A stretch of 64,000 bases of DNA from assembly GCA_028687935.1 (NCBI GenBank), contig JAQTZE010000008.1, forward strand, positions 53,841 to 117,840. The letters run 5' to 3'. This document shows, piece by piece, positions 28,228 through 35,942 of this stretch (the first letter of the stretch is position 1; the number at the start of each line of letters is the position of its first letter). Both the position numbers and the translations under genes were made by a program. Under the pieces are notes generated by a model. That model saw nothing but the letters and a program-made list of their open reading frames with translations, was not told the origin of the DNA and did no database searches. This DNA is from Sulfurimonas sp. Lineage in GTDB: Bacteria > Campylobacterota > Campylobacteria > Campylobacterales > Sulfurimonadaceae.

Positions 28228-28242
28228 TGATACTGTTTATCA
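28228..28242 (-). promoter_or_regulatory. Fur box 2 upstream of the OprD-like porin
   Basis: TGATACT-G-TTTATCA matches the 7-1-7 Fur pattern at 12 of 14 arm positions and lies 20 nt upstream of box 1. Two tandem sites suggest cooperative Fur binding over the porin promoter. Confidence 0.6.
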
Positions 28243-28280
28243 TTTTCATTATTAACTCTTATCTTCTAGGATAACTTAGC

Positions 28281-28286
28281 TATAAT
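28281..28286 (+). promoter_or_regulatory. -10 element of pssA
   Basis: TATAAT 22 nt before the pssA ATG, followed by a short A-rich leader with AAAGGT as the ribosome-binding site. Confidence 0.6.
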
Positions 28287-28308
28287 TTCAAAAAAATAAA
28301 GGTCATAT

Positions 28309-28866
28309 ATGAAATTTCTCTTTTCACCGGCTTCACACTTCAACCTCGCTAATCTCTTTACTTTTGTAAATATCTCTGCGGGGCTTATGGCAATGTATTT
28401 CATAACGCATAACAACTTTTTTATTGCCATTATTTTAGCTTGGATCGGTGGTGCCTTTGATATCTTTGATGGCAAGATAGCAAGAAAATACAAACTTTCT
28501 AATGAATTTGGTGTACAACTTGACAGTTTTGCAGACTTTTTGAGTTTTGTGGTCGTTCCTGTATTTTTGATATTTCAGGCTGTTTATGCACAAAATCTTG
28601 ATGGAATTTTATTTATCATCGCGGGTGTGGTGAGTATCTATTATGTTATCTCGGGGCTTAGACGTCTTATCCAGTTCAATATAAACGCAGAAGTTGGTGA
28701 AGTGTCAAAATATTTCGTAGGAGTACCTACACCACTTGGTGCAATACTTTTGTGGCTTGTCTATCTTGCAAACGCATATGAGTTTTTACCTGCGTTTGCT
28801 GTGCTTGGCTTTATGATCCTTGTCGGATGGACACTCAATTCAACACTTAAAGTGCCCCATCCTTAA
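28309..28866 (+). CDS. pssA: CDP-diacylglycerol-serine O-phosphatidyltransferase-like
   Basis: A 185-residue integral membrane enzyme of the CDP-alcohol phosphatidyltransferase family, with the full metal-site signature DG-x2-AR-x8-G-x3-D-x3-D in FDGKIARKYKLSNEFGVQLD plus SFAD at residues 54-78. The N-terminus (FNLANLFTFVNISAG) and size fit bacterial type-II phosphatidylserine synthase, though it is shorter than the Helicobacter protein. Phosphatidylserine synthase is the most likely activity; other CDP-alcohol substrates cannot be excluded. Convergent with the doxX-like gene, 4 nt between stop codons. Confidence 0.82.
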   Translation: MKFLFSPASHFNLANLFTFVNISAGLMAMYFITHNNFFIAIILAWIGGAFDIFDGKIARKYKLSNEFGVQLDSFADFLSFVVVPVFLIFQAVYAQNLDGILFIIAGVVSIYYVISGLRRLIQFNINAEVGEVSKYFVGVPTPLGAILLWLVYLANAYEFLPAFAVLGFMILVGWTLNSTLKVPHP

Positions 28867-28870
28867 GCGA

Positions 28871-29260
28871 TTATTTACTGTTCACTCCGTACTTTCCTGT
28901 GCCTAGCAAAAATATTGCGATAGAGGCAAAGAGATAAAAAAGCGCAAGCTCTGCGTTTGGTCCACCATGCTTTGAGAGTGCAAAGAAAGAGTCTCCATAG
29001 GCAAGATAGATTGCGACAAGCATATTAAACGCAAGTACTAAAGAAGCTACTCTCGCATAGAGTCCCAAGATAATCAGCAGAGGCATCAGCACCTCACCAA
29101 CATAGACTCCATACGCCAAAAACTCGGGCAAACCTGCGTTTACTGTCATACTTTTAACACCACTTATCCCATGGATAATCTTATGCATCCCATGAAAAAG
29201 CATCATCACACCCACACTCAAACGCAAGAGAAGTTTGGCTATATCTGCATTATAAAACAT
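28871..29260 (-). CDS. DoxX family membrane protein
   Basis: A 129-residue protein with four predicted transmembrane helices, matching the DoxX family: RLSVGVMMLFHGMHKI at the N-terminus, GLPEFLAYGVYVGEVL and an alanine/leucine-rich second half. DoxX proteins occur in thiosulfate:quinone oxidoreductase and in redox-stress complexes of other bacteria; the exact role here is not fixed. It is 2 nt after a small unknown gene in the same orientation. Two exact CTGCGTTT copies lie inside. Confidence 0.85.
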   Translation of the reverse strand: MFYNADIAKLLLRLSVGVMMLFHGMHKIIHGISGVKSMTVNAGLPEFLAYGVYVGEVLMPLLIILGLYARVASLVLAFNMLVAIYLAYGDSFFALSKHGGPNAELALFYLFASIAIFLLGTGKYGVNSK

Positions 29261-29262
29261 CG

Positions 29263-29460
29263 CTACGCTCCTGCTTTTTTGACTCTAAATTTACAAGTAC
29301 CCACAGTAATAACCTTACCGCCTTTGATGGCTCCTTGTATATAGAGTAGCGTTCCCTTAGGGTCAGCGTCGCCGACTTCTTCAGCAATTATGCGAAGCAG
29401 ATCATCCTCTTTTGTGTCACTCCATGTTTTTTCGTAGGAGTACTGCGTTTGTATATTCAT
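29263..29460 (-). CDS. Small conserved-looking protein of unknown function
   Basis: 65 residues from the ATG at 29460; the longer version would start at TTG 18 nt earlier. A charged, single-domain protein with a GTLLYIQGAIKGGKVITVG core that may form a small beta-barrel. I do not recognise the family. It is 2 nt upstream of the DoxX gene and probably co-transcribed with it. An 8-mer CTGCGTTT lies within the first codons. Confidence 0.6.
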   Translation of the reverse strand: MNIQTQYSYEKTWSDTKEDDLLRIIAEEVGDADPKGTLLYIQGAIKGGKVITVGTCKFRVKKAGA

Positions 29461-29506
29461 TGTTTTATCCAAAGTCAAAGCTTATCTAGCTCTTTTGTAT
29501 TTTGTG

Positions 29507-29512
29507 TATAAT
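29507..29512 (+). promoter_or_regulatory. -10 element of the orphan response regulator
   Basis: TATAAT 26 nt before the ATG, with GAGGAG as a strong ribosome-binding site between. Confidence 0.55.
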
Positions 29513-29538
29513 ATCCAAAAATAGAGGAGTCAAAGCTT

Positions 29539-30225
29539 ATGAGAGATATGTTACAAAACTTGACTCTTTTATATGTAGAAGATGACACAAAAGTACGTCA
29601 AAACGCAGTCGAGTATCTCAAAAGAGTTGCCAAAGAAGTCTATGAAGCGGGGGATGGAAAAGAGGCAATAGCCCTCTGGAAGCAATATAAACCTGACATT
29701 ATCATCACGGATATCAATATGCCCCGCATGAATGGTCTAGATATGGCGAGTTTTATCCGCACTCAAGACAAAGAGGTACAAATCATCATCGCAACTGCCT
29801 ATTCTGATACAGAGCACCTGCTTCGAGCTGTTGAGTTGCAACTTGTGAAGTACATCATCAAACCCATCACCAAAGAAAAACTTGTAGATGCCCTACAGAG
29901 ATCTATGGAGTTTATAGAAGATAAAAGTAAGTTCAATCTGCATCTTTCACAAGAGTGTAGCTACAACGCTTTTGAAAAAAATATTGTTTGTGATGAAGAG
30001 GAGATAAAACTCACTAAAAATGAGATGCTTTTTGTAGATCTTTTAGCGCGCAACTACAACAGAGTAGTCAGCTACGTAGAGATAGAAAACGCTATCTGGC
30101 CCGATGATGGAATGAGCCAAGATGCGATACGTTCTCTTGTTCGCGGCTTGCGCAAGAAGATACCACAAGACGTGATAGAGAATATTTCAGGAGTCGGATA
30201 CAAGCTGCATATTTTCAAACGCTAA
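29539..30225 (+). CDS. OmpR-type response regulator without adjacent kinase
   Basis: A 228-residue regulator: receiver with acidic pair (YVEDDTKVR), phospho-acceptor Asp in ITDINMPRMNG near residue 57 and switch Lys in IIKPITKEK, followed by a winged-helix DNA-binding domain (LTKNEMLFVDLLARN; ISGVGYKL). No kinase gene is adjacent. It converges with the heavy-metal efflux operon, 16 nt between stop codons, which makes a regulatory link possible but unproven. An AAACGCAG copy encodes an Asn-Ala pair at 29601-29608. Confidence 0.88.
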   Translation: MRDMLQNLTLLYVEDDTKVRQNAVEYLKRVAKEVYEAGDGKEAIALWKQYKPDIIITDINMPRMNGLDMASFIRTQDKEVQIIIATAYSDTEHLLRAVELQLVKYIIKPITKEKLVDALQRSMEFIEDKSKFNLHLSQECSYNAFEKNIVCDEEEIKLTKNEMLFVDLLARNYNRVVSYVEIENAIWPDDGMSQDAIRSLVRGLRKKIPQDVIENISGVGYKLHIFKR

Positions 30226-30241
30226 GCTTGTATCTCTTTTT

Positions 30242-33200
30242 TTATTTTTGTTTTAAAACAAACTTTGCGTACAAGATAGGTAAAAGTACCAAGGTCAAGA
30301 AAGTCGATGAAACCAGACCATTGATGATAACTATCGCAAGCGGTCTTTGTATCTCTGAACCTGGACCCGTTGCAAAAAGCATAGGGATAAGTCCCAAAGC
30401 CGCTATAAACGCAGTCATAAGAACAGGTCGCAGACGACGAAGCGCACCCGTAATGACGAGCTCTTTTGCTTCAAATATCTCATGTTTGAGATCGTTAAAG
30501 TAGTTGAGCATCACGACGCCATTGAGTACCGCAATCCCCATAAGGGCTATAAATCCTACGGTTGCAGGAACACTCATATACTCTCCAGTAATATACAATC
30601 CAAAGACCCCACCGATAAGTGCAAATGGGATATTGATAAGCACTAAAGAAGCCTGCAGAGTTGATTTAAATGTCATCACCAAAAGGATAAATATAAGGAC
30701 AATACTCAAAGGCACAATGAACGAAAGACGCTTCGATGCACGTTGTTGGTTTTGGTATTCACCTGCATAATCTAGGAAATAACCCTGAGGCAATTTTATC
30801 TCTTGTTCGAGTTTTGCTGAGAGTTCATTGACAAAACCTACGAGGTCACGCCCTTCGACATTGGTCTGAACCAGTGTTTTTCTCATACCATTTTCATGCC
30901 CTATCTGCACAGGACCTTGGGTCATATCAAAACTAACAAGCTCATCAAGTGCGATGCTCACTCCGTTTTCTAAGACATAGTGGAGATTTTTGATCTTACT
31001 CATCGAACCTTGAAATTCTCCATCACCCTTTATCATAAGCGGTATACGACGTAACTCTTCTTGGATGATGCCCTCTTGCGAACCATTGACAGCAGTTTGC
31101 ATATACAAAGAGAGTTCTTCTCTGCTTACGCCATAACGCGCCATTACTTCGTCTTTAAAGCTGATCTCCCAATAGGCTACACCGTCGTTTGCCTTTTTGT
31201 AAACATCGCTGCTGCCTTTGATGCCTTGTGTGATTCTAAAGACCTCTTTGGCAATATCATCGAGTTTTTTGGAATCTTCTCCATAGATATTAACGACGAT
31301 ATCTCCACGAGAACCACTGATCATCTCAGATATCCGCATAGCGATAGGCTGAGTAAATCCGTATTCGACACCGACAAAGCCATCGAGGACTTTTCTAAAC
31401 TCACCATGTATCCATTCATTTGAAGGAACGCGCCACTCACTCTTTGGTTTGAGCACCAAAAAAGTATCCGTGTCATTGAGCCCCATCGGATCAAGTCCTA
31501 TCTCATCACTTCCCCCACGTGCTACAATGGAGAGCACTTCTGGGACTTCTCTCATAAGTGCCTGCTGGATTTTAAGGTCAAGATCGCGACTAGCATCAAG
31601 AGAGATAGAAGGATTTTTTTCTATACCGATGATGATATTTCCCTCATCAAGTTCAGGCATAAAGGTCTTTCCGACCTGCATAAAAGCACCCACAGCCAAG
31701 AACCATAAAAGTCCAGCCATAATAAAAACCATCTTTTGACGAGCAAGGACGAATGTCAGCAGAGTTTTATAGTGTTTTTCCAAAAAAAGCATAAGCGCAG
31801 GCGTTTTATGCGTCTCTTGTTTGAGAATATAAAAACTCACAACAGGGATGAAAGTCAGAGCAAGTATCAATGAAGATGTCAGAGCAAAAACAATGCTCAG
31901 GGCGACAGGAACAAAGAGTTTTCCCTCCAAACCTTCAAGTGTCAAAAGTGGTAAAAAGACGATGATAATAATCAAAATACCTGTAAATACAGGTGTCGCA
32001 ACCTCTTTGGCAGAACGTAAAACAAGCTGAAGCTTCGGCTCTGCTTTGTATTTTTCATCATGCAGATACGAAGCTATATTTTCAACCATAACAACGCCAG
32101 CATCCACGAGCATCCCCACGGCGATGGCAAGTCCACCAAGGCTCATCAAGTTCGCAGTCACTCCAAAGTAGTTCATAGCAATAAAGGTCATCATCGCTGC
32201 AAAAGGTAAGATGATAGCGACACTAAACGCAGAAGCGAAATTGCCTAAAAATAAAAAGAGAATAATGACGATCAAAATACTCGCTTCTATAAGTGCTTTT
32301 GTAACTGTGTTGATAGCCTTTGAGACGAGTTCAGATCTATCATAAAAGACATTGATTGTCGTGCCTTCAGGAAGATCTTTTGCTATCTTTTTGAGCTCTT
32401 CTTTGACACCTTGGACCACGGCAGAAGTATTTTCGCCTTTTCGAGAGAGAACAAGTCCCTCAACAGCTTCATCTTTACCGTCTTTTGTTACAAAACCTGC
32501 ACGGGTAAGTGAGCCGATACGAACCTCTGAGACATCCGCTATGGAGATATTTACTGAGTCATACTTGAGGATGAGTTTTTTGATATCTTCGATATCTTTG
32601 AGTCTCCCTTCCGAACGTACAAAAAGGCTCTGCTCACCCAAAGATAAGCGCCCTATTCCGTCATTTTGGCTATTTTTTGCAAGTGTCTCTTGAATCATTC
32701 CAAGCGAAATACCATAGAGTTTCATCTTTGCATAATCAGGAACAATCTCATAGGTCTTGACATAACCACCCAAAGCGTTTGTATCGGCTACCCCAGGAAC
32801 TGAACGTATGCGTTTATTGATTACCCAGTCAAGCAGGGTTCTTTTTTGCATCAGATCTAGTGTGTCCGACTCGATAGTAAACATAAGCACTTCACCAAGC
32901 GGTGTCGTGATAGGAGCCAGACCGCCTGAGAGATTTGCCGGAAGATCGCCTTTGACTTCGCCGAGTCTTTGGGCTACCTGCTGTCTTGCCCAATAGATAT
33001 CTACCCCGTCATTAAAATCTATCGTGATATCACACAAGCCGTACTTCGAGATAGAACGTACTATCTTTTGATAGGGAATACTTTGGAGATTTTGCTCCAC
33101 TGGGATTGTGACACGAGACTCCATCTCGGCGGGTGTCATACCTGAAGCCTTGAGGATGATTTTTACCTGAACAGGTGCGACATCAGGATAGGCATCTATA

Positions 33201-33304
33201 GGGAGTTTCATCATGGAATAGAGACCATAAAGAAGTACTCCAAACGCAAGGAAAAGGATTAAAAAGCGCTGAGAAAGTGCATACGCGACAAGTTTCTCAC
33301 TCAT
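30242..33304 (-). CDS. Heavy-metal efflux RND transporter, CusA/CzcA family
   Basis: A 1020-residue proton-driven RND pump with twelve predicted transmembrane helices and two large periplasmic loops. The TM4 motif GGLAIAVGMLVDAGVVMVEN (about residues 390-410) places it in the heavy-metal (HME) class; it lacks the DFG-x-x-VDGAV form of the divalent-cation CzcA type and is closer to the CusA (Cu/Ag) form. It overlaps the adaptor gene by 8 nt and is the last gene of the operon. The metal specificity is inferred from the TM4 motif only. Confidence 0.9.
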   Translation of the reverse strand: MSEKLVAYALSQRFLILFLAFGVLLYGLYSMMKLPIDAYPDVAPVQVKIILKASGMTPAEMESRVTIPVEQNLQSIPYQKIVRSISKYGLCDITIDFNDGVDIYWARQQVAQRLGEVKGDLPANLSGGLAPITTPLGEVLMFTIESDTLDLMQKRTLLDWVINKRIRSVPGVADTNALGGYVKTYEIVPDYAKMKLYGISLGMIQETLAKNSQNDGIGRLSLGEQSLFVRSEGRLKDIEDIKKLILKYDSVNISIADVSEVRIGSLTRAGFVTKDGKDEAVEGLVLSRKGENTSAVVQGVKEELKKIAKDLPEGTTINVFYDRSELVSKAINTVTKALIEASILIVIILFLFLGNFASAFSVAIILPFAAMMTFIAMNYFGVTANLMSLGGLAIAVGMLVDAGVVMVENIASYLHDEKYKAEPKLQLVLRSAKEVATPVFTGILIIIIVFLPLLTLEGLEGKLFVPVALSIVFALTSSLILALTFIPVVSFYILKQETHKTPALMLFLEKHYKTLLTFVLARQKMVFIMAGLLWFLAVGAFMQVGKTFMPELDEGNIIIGIEKNPSISLDASRDLDLKIQQALMREVPEVLSIVARGGSDEIGLDPMGLNDTDTFLVLKPKSEWRVPSNEWIHGEFRKVLDGFVGVEYGFTQPIAMRISEMISGSRGDIVVNIYGEDSKKLDDIAKEVFRITQGIKGSSDVYKKANDGVAYWEISFKDEVMARYGVSREELSLYMQTAVNGSQEGIIQEELRRIPLMIKGDGEFQGSMSKIKNLHYVLENGVSIALDELVSFDMTQGPVQIGHENGMRKTLVQTNVEGRDLVGFVNELSAKLEQEIKLPQGYFLDYAGEYQNQQRASKRLSFIVPLSIVLIFILLVMTFKSTLQASLVLINIPFALIGGVFGLYITGEYMSVPATVGFIALMGIAVLNGVVMLNYFNDLKHEIFEAKELVITGALRRLRPVLMTAFIAALGLIPMLFATGPGSEIQRPLAIVIINGLVSSTFLTLVLLPILYAKFVLKQK

Positions 33305-34361
33305 CTAATGCCTCCATTGCACTCAAAAGTGCCGCTGTAGAAGTCGCAGCTACACTCTCACCCGCATGGAGCTCTGCGTTTATAATATAACACTGCGTTC
33401 TCTCGCTGATGATAGTGACACTTAGCACTTCAAATCCTGCAGCCGTTTTTTTGAAGATGTAGGGTTTGTTTTCACTAAAGACTAAAGAGCTTTTTTTGAC
33501 TTTAAACGCAGCCGATACATTTTTGAAGATAGTTGCGCTGTAGACTTTGTTGATAAAAACACCATTAGCATCTTCTATGCGTGCACGAATTTTGACACTT
33601 TGGTTTTGTGGGTCGACCATATTTGATATCGCAACGATAGAAGCTTCTTTGGACGCAAATACTACTGTGTCACCTAGAACAAGGTTTTGTGCAACATCGA
33701 CAGGAATATCGAGTTCTAGATATCTCGTCCCATCTCCATAGAGAAGCATCAGGTTTTTATCCGCCTGAACATACTCCCCAACATTAACATTAATCTCAGA
33801 AACTGTCGCGTTCATACTACTATAGAGAGTCACTTCTTCAATTGTTCTATGTGTTTGAGAGAGCTTTAAGAGCATCGCTTTTGTAAATCCGTTTGCCAAA
33901 AGCTGTGATGCACTCAGTTCTACTCTCAGATCTGAGCTGCGTCGCAGCTGCTCTGAGGCTAAAAATACTTTGTTGGAGATGATGCCCTCTTTTTCGAGTT
34001 TGGTATTTCTCTCAAAGTCACGCACACTGTTTTGATTTTCAATAAGGGCATCTATATACTCTCGCTGCACCTCAAGTAAAGCGTTGCTTTTGAGTGTGAT
34101 GAGCTTTTGCCCTTTTTTAACTGCGGCAAATTTTCCTACATGAATCTCTTTGACTACAGCGTCCACATTTGCACCAAGAGAGAGGATATCTTTTCTATCT
34201 AAGACTGCCAAAGCGTTAAATGGACCATACTCGACCTTATCTATAACCATAATCTCTTGGACTTTGATACCAAGATCACTCTGCTGTTTTTGTGAAATTT
34301 CTATGTTTTGTGATGCAAACGCAGTCGCACCCACTAATAATAAACTAATAAATATTCGCAT
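33297..34361 (-). CDS. Efflux RND periplasmic adaptor (membrane-fusion) protein
   Basis: A 354-residue periplasmic adaptor with a signal peptide (MRIFISLLLVGATAFA). It has a barrel-sandwich/lipoyl-type hybrid region (SLGANVDAVVKEIHVGKFAAV), a short alpha-hairpin (about 90-150) and beta-barrel domains, the CusB/CzcB layout, but it is compact and without obvious Met- or His-rich metal tails. It overlaps the outer-membrane component by 17 nt and the pump by 8 nt, so the tripartite complex is coordinately made. Confidence 0.88.
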   Translation of the reverse strand: MRIFISLLLVGATAFASQNIEISQKQQSDLGIKVQEIMVIDKVEYGPFNALAVLDRKDILSLGANVDAVVKEIHVGKFAAVKKGQKLITLKSNALLEVQREYIDALIENQNSVRDFERNTKLEKEGIISNKVFLASEQLRRSSDLRVELSASQLLANGFTKAMLLKLSQTHRTIEEVTLYSSMNATVSEINVNVGEYVQADKNLMLLYGDGTRYLELDIPVDVAQNLVLGDTVVFASKEASIVAISNMVDPQNQSVKIRARIEDANGVFINKVYSATIFKNVSAAFKVKKSSLVFSENKPYIFKKTAAGFEVLSVTIISERTQCYIINAELHAGESVAATSTAALLSAMEALDE

Positions 34362-35544
34362 AATTTTCTCCTAGTTCTAAATCTGCTGTTTTATAAAGCT
34401 CAAAAAGCTCGTCATAATATTTTTGTTTGATCTCTAGCATCTCAAGGACGCTTTGTGTATACGAACGAGAGCTGTCAAGATGTTCCATAAGTGTGCCCTC
34501 GCCAGAACGCTGTGCAAGTTTTGAGAGTTCTTTGAGTTCTAGACTCATCGGGACTATCTCATCTTTATAAAGTATAAACTCATTGAAAAGCGTTTCTATT
34601 TTAAGAACTCTGGAGTGCGACTCTTGCTGGATCTGCGCATGCATCGCATTTTTTTGTTCCTGCATTGCGCTTGAGAGTGCAAGGTATTTTTTTCTATGGA
34701 GTTCTTGCTCTGAAGTAGTAAAATCCAAAGGAATACTCACCCCAAATGTGTAGCGCGTCGTGTCAAGCTCTTTGTGATACATCAGATCATATCCAAGTGA
34801 GCTCAGTGGAGTCTGCTCCACATGTAAGCGCGCATCTGTTGCGTTTTGTATCGATGCCATCTCTTGCATCTCACCATGTTCATCTATATTTCCAAGTGTG
34901 ACATCTTTTTTTATGCGTGCAAGATCATTACATGCGAGCGTATCTATAGTAAGATTATCGACACTTTCATTAAGATAAGAGCGTTTTTCCATTTCGCTGC
35001 GTTTGTAGAAACTCATTTTCTGACCCAGTTTTGAGAGGTCAAGTTTGTGAAAAAGAAGGTTTTGTCTGGATATTTCGCCCAAATCATAGGCTTTTTGAAG
35101 TTGCCCAACACGTGTGCTTTGCTCATTAAAAAGTACTTGAGAGAGTTCACTCATCTCTTTAGCAACACAGGCATTGTGGTAGCGAGACGTCACTTCAAGA
35201 TTGAGGAGGTGAAGCTCATGTTCGACTCTTTGTTTGATTGCTCTTGTTGCATATTTACTTGCGTTTTGCTTTTGCTCTGAAGCAAAAGGTTTGGAAATAT
35301 TTTGAGAGAATGAAACGCCATATTCCATCCCATCTTGTTCAGTATTTCTCGCATGAGCACTGCTAAGCCCAAGCTTTGGAGCTTCATAACTACTAACAAG
35401 TTCTTCATCAGCGATCTTTGAAGATGCAAGTTCTTTAATAGTATTAGCACTATGGCTGCGTTTTGTTGCATCTAAAACCTCAGTGAGATTGTAAGCATTT
35501 GCAGAAAGTGCGACACATAGAAGTAAAGATAATGTTTTTATCAT
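34345..35544 (-). CDS. TolC-family outer-membrane efflux protein
   Basis: A 399-residue protein with a signal peptide (MIKTLSLLLCVALSANA) and the long heptad-rich helices of outer-membrane efflux proteins, with a repeated organisation (residues 20-200 and 210-390). With the adaptor and pump downstream it should form the tripartite metal efflux channel. It follows the 101-residue protein gene after 41 nt. Confidence 0.85.
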   Translation of the reverse strand: MIKTLSLLLCVALSANAYNLTEVLDATKRSHSANTIKELASSKIADEELVSSYEAPKLGLSSAHARNTEQDGMEYGVSFSQNISKPFASEQKQNASKYATRAIKQRVEHELHLLNLEVTSRYHNACVAKEMSELSQVLFNEQSTRVGQLQKAYDLGEISRQNLLFHKLDLSKLGQKMSFYKRSEMEKRSYLNESVDNLTIDTLACNDLARIKKDVTLGNIDEHGEMQEMASIQNATDARLHVEQTPLSSLGYDLMYHKELDTTRYTFGVSIPLDFTTSEQELHRKKYLALSSAMQEQKNAMHAQIQQESHSRVLKIETLFNEFILYKDEIVPMSLELKELSKLAQRSGEGTLMEHLDSSRSYTQSVLEMLEIKQKYYDELFELYKTADLELGENYANIY

Positions 35545-35585
35545 AAGGGTACCTTTTTAATAATATTTTTTGTATTAGTAAAAGT

Positions 35586-35891
35586 TTATGCTAGCGGTGG
35601 TCTTTGGGGAACAATTCCTATATGGGATATAAATGTAGTTTTTAGAAGTAAAGGTTTAGAGTTTGCGACGCACAAAGTGATGCTTTGTGCTGGTTGCAGA
35701 GGTACGTCAAGTGCTGTATGCATACTATCATGTACTTTAGAAGCAAGATCGAGAGCACTTTTATCATATTTAAGATAGCACAACTCATACTGCGTATCTT
35801 TATCTATCGTTTCAAGCACATAGTCATGAAAGGTAAAGAAAGTAAAGGCGAACAATAAAGCCGATAATATCAAAGTCTTATATTTTTTCAT
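35586..35891 (-). CDS. Small exported protein at the head of the metal-efflux operon
   Basis: A 101-residue protein with an N-terminal hydrophobic segment (about residues 7-22) that is a signal peptide or anchor. The mature part has two well separated cysteines (CYLKYDKS and LCVANSK), two histidines and a C-terminal IVPQRPPLA that recalls the RxPP ends of DUF2946-type small proteins of metal loci. I do not assign a family. It is the first gene of the efflux operon and may be a periplasmic metal-binding or regulatory partner; that is inference. Confidence 0.65.
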   Translation of the reverse strand: MKKYKTLILSALLFAFTFFTFHDYVLETIDKDTQYELCYLKYDKSALDLASKVHDSMHTALDVPLQPAQSITLCVANSKPLLLKTTFISHIGIVPQRPPLA

Positions 35892-35900
35892 TTGTGCGCA

Positions 35901-35906
35901 ATTATA
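35901..35906 (-). promoter_or_regulatory. -10 element of the metal-efflux operon; very short leader
   Basis: Minus-strand TATAAT ends about 9 nt before the ATG of the 101-residue protein, with GCGCAC between and no Shine-Dalgarno. The transcript would be almost leaderless, like nadD. Confidence 0.45.
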
Positions 35907-35942
35907 GTGAAATAATTATTATCTAAAGATAGAAATATATAA

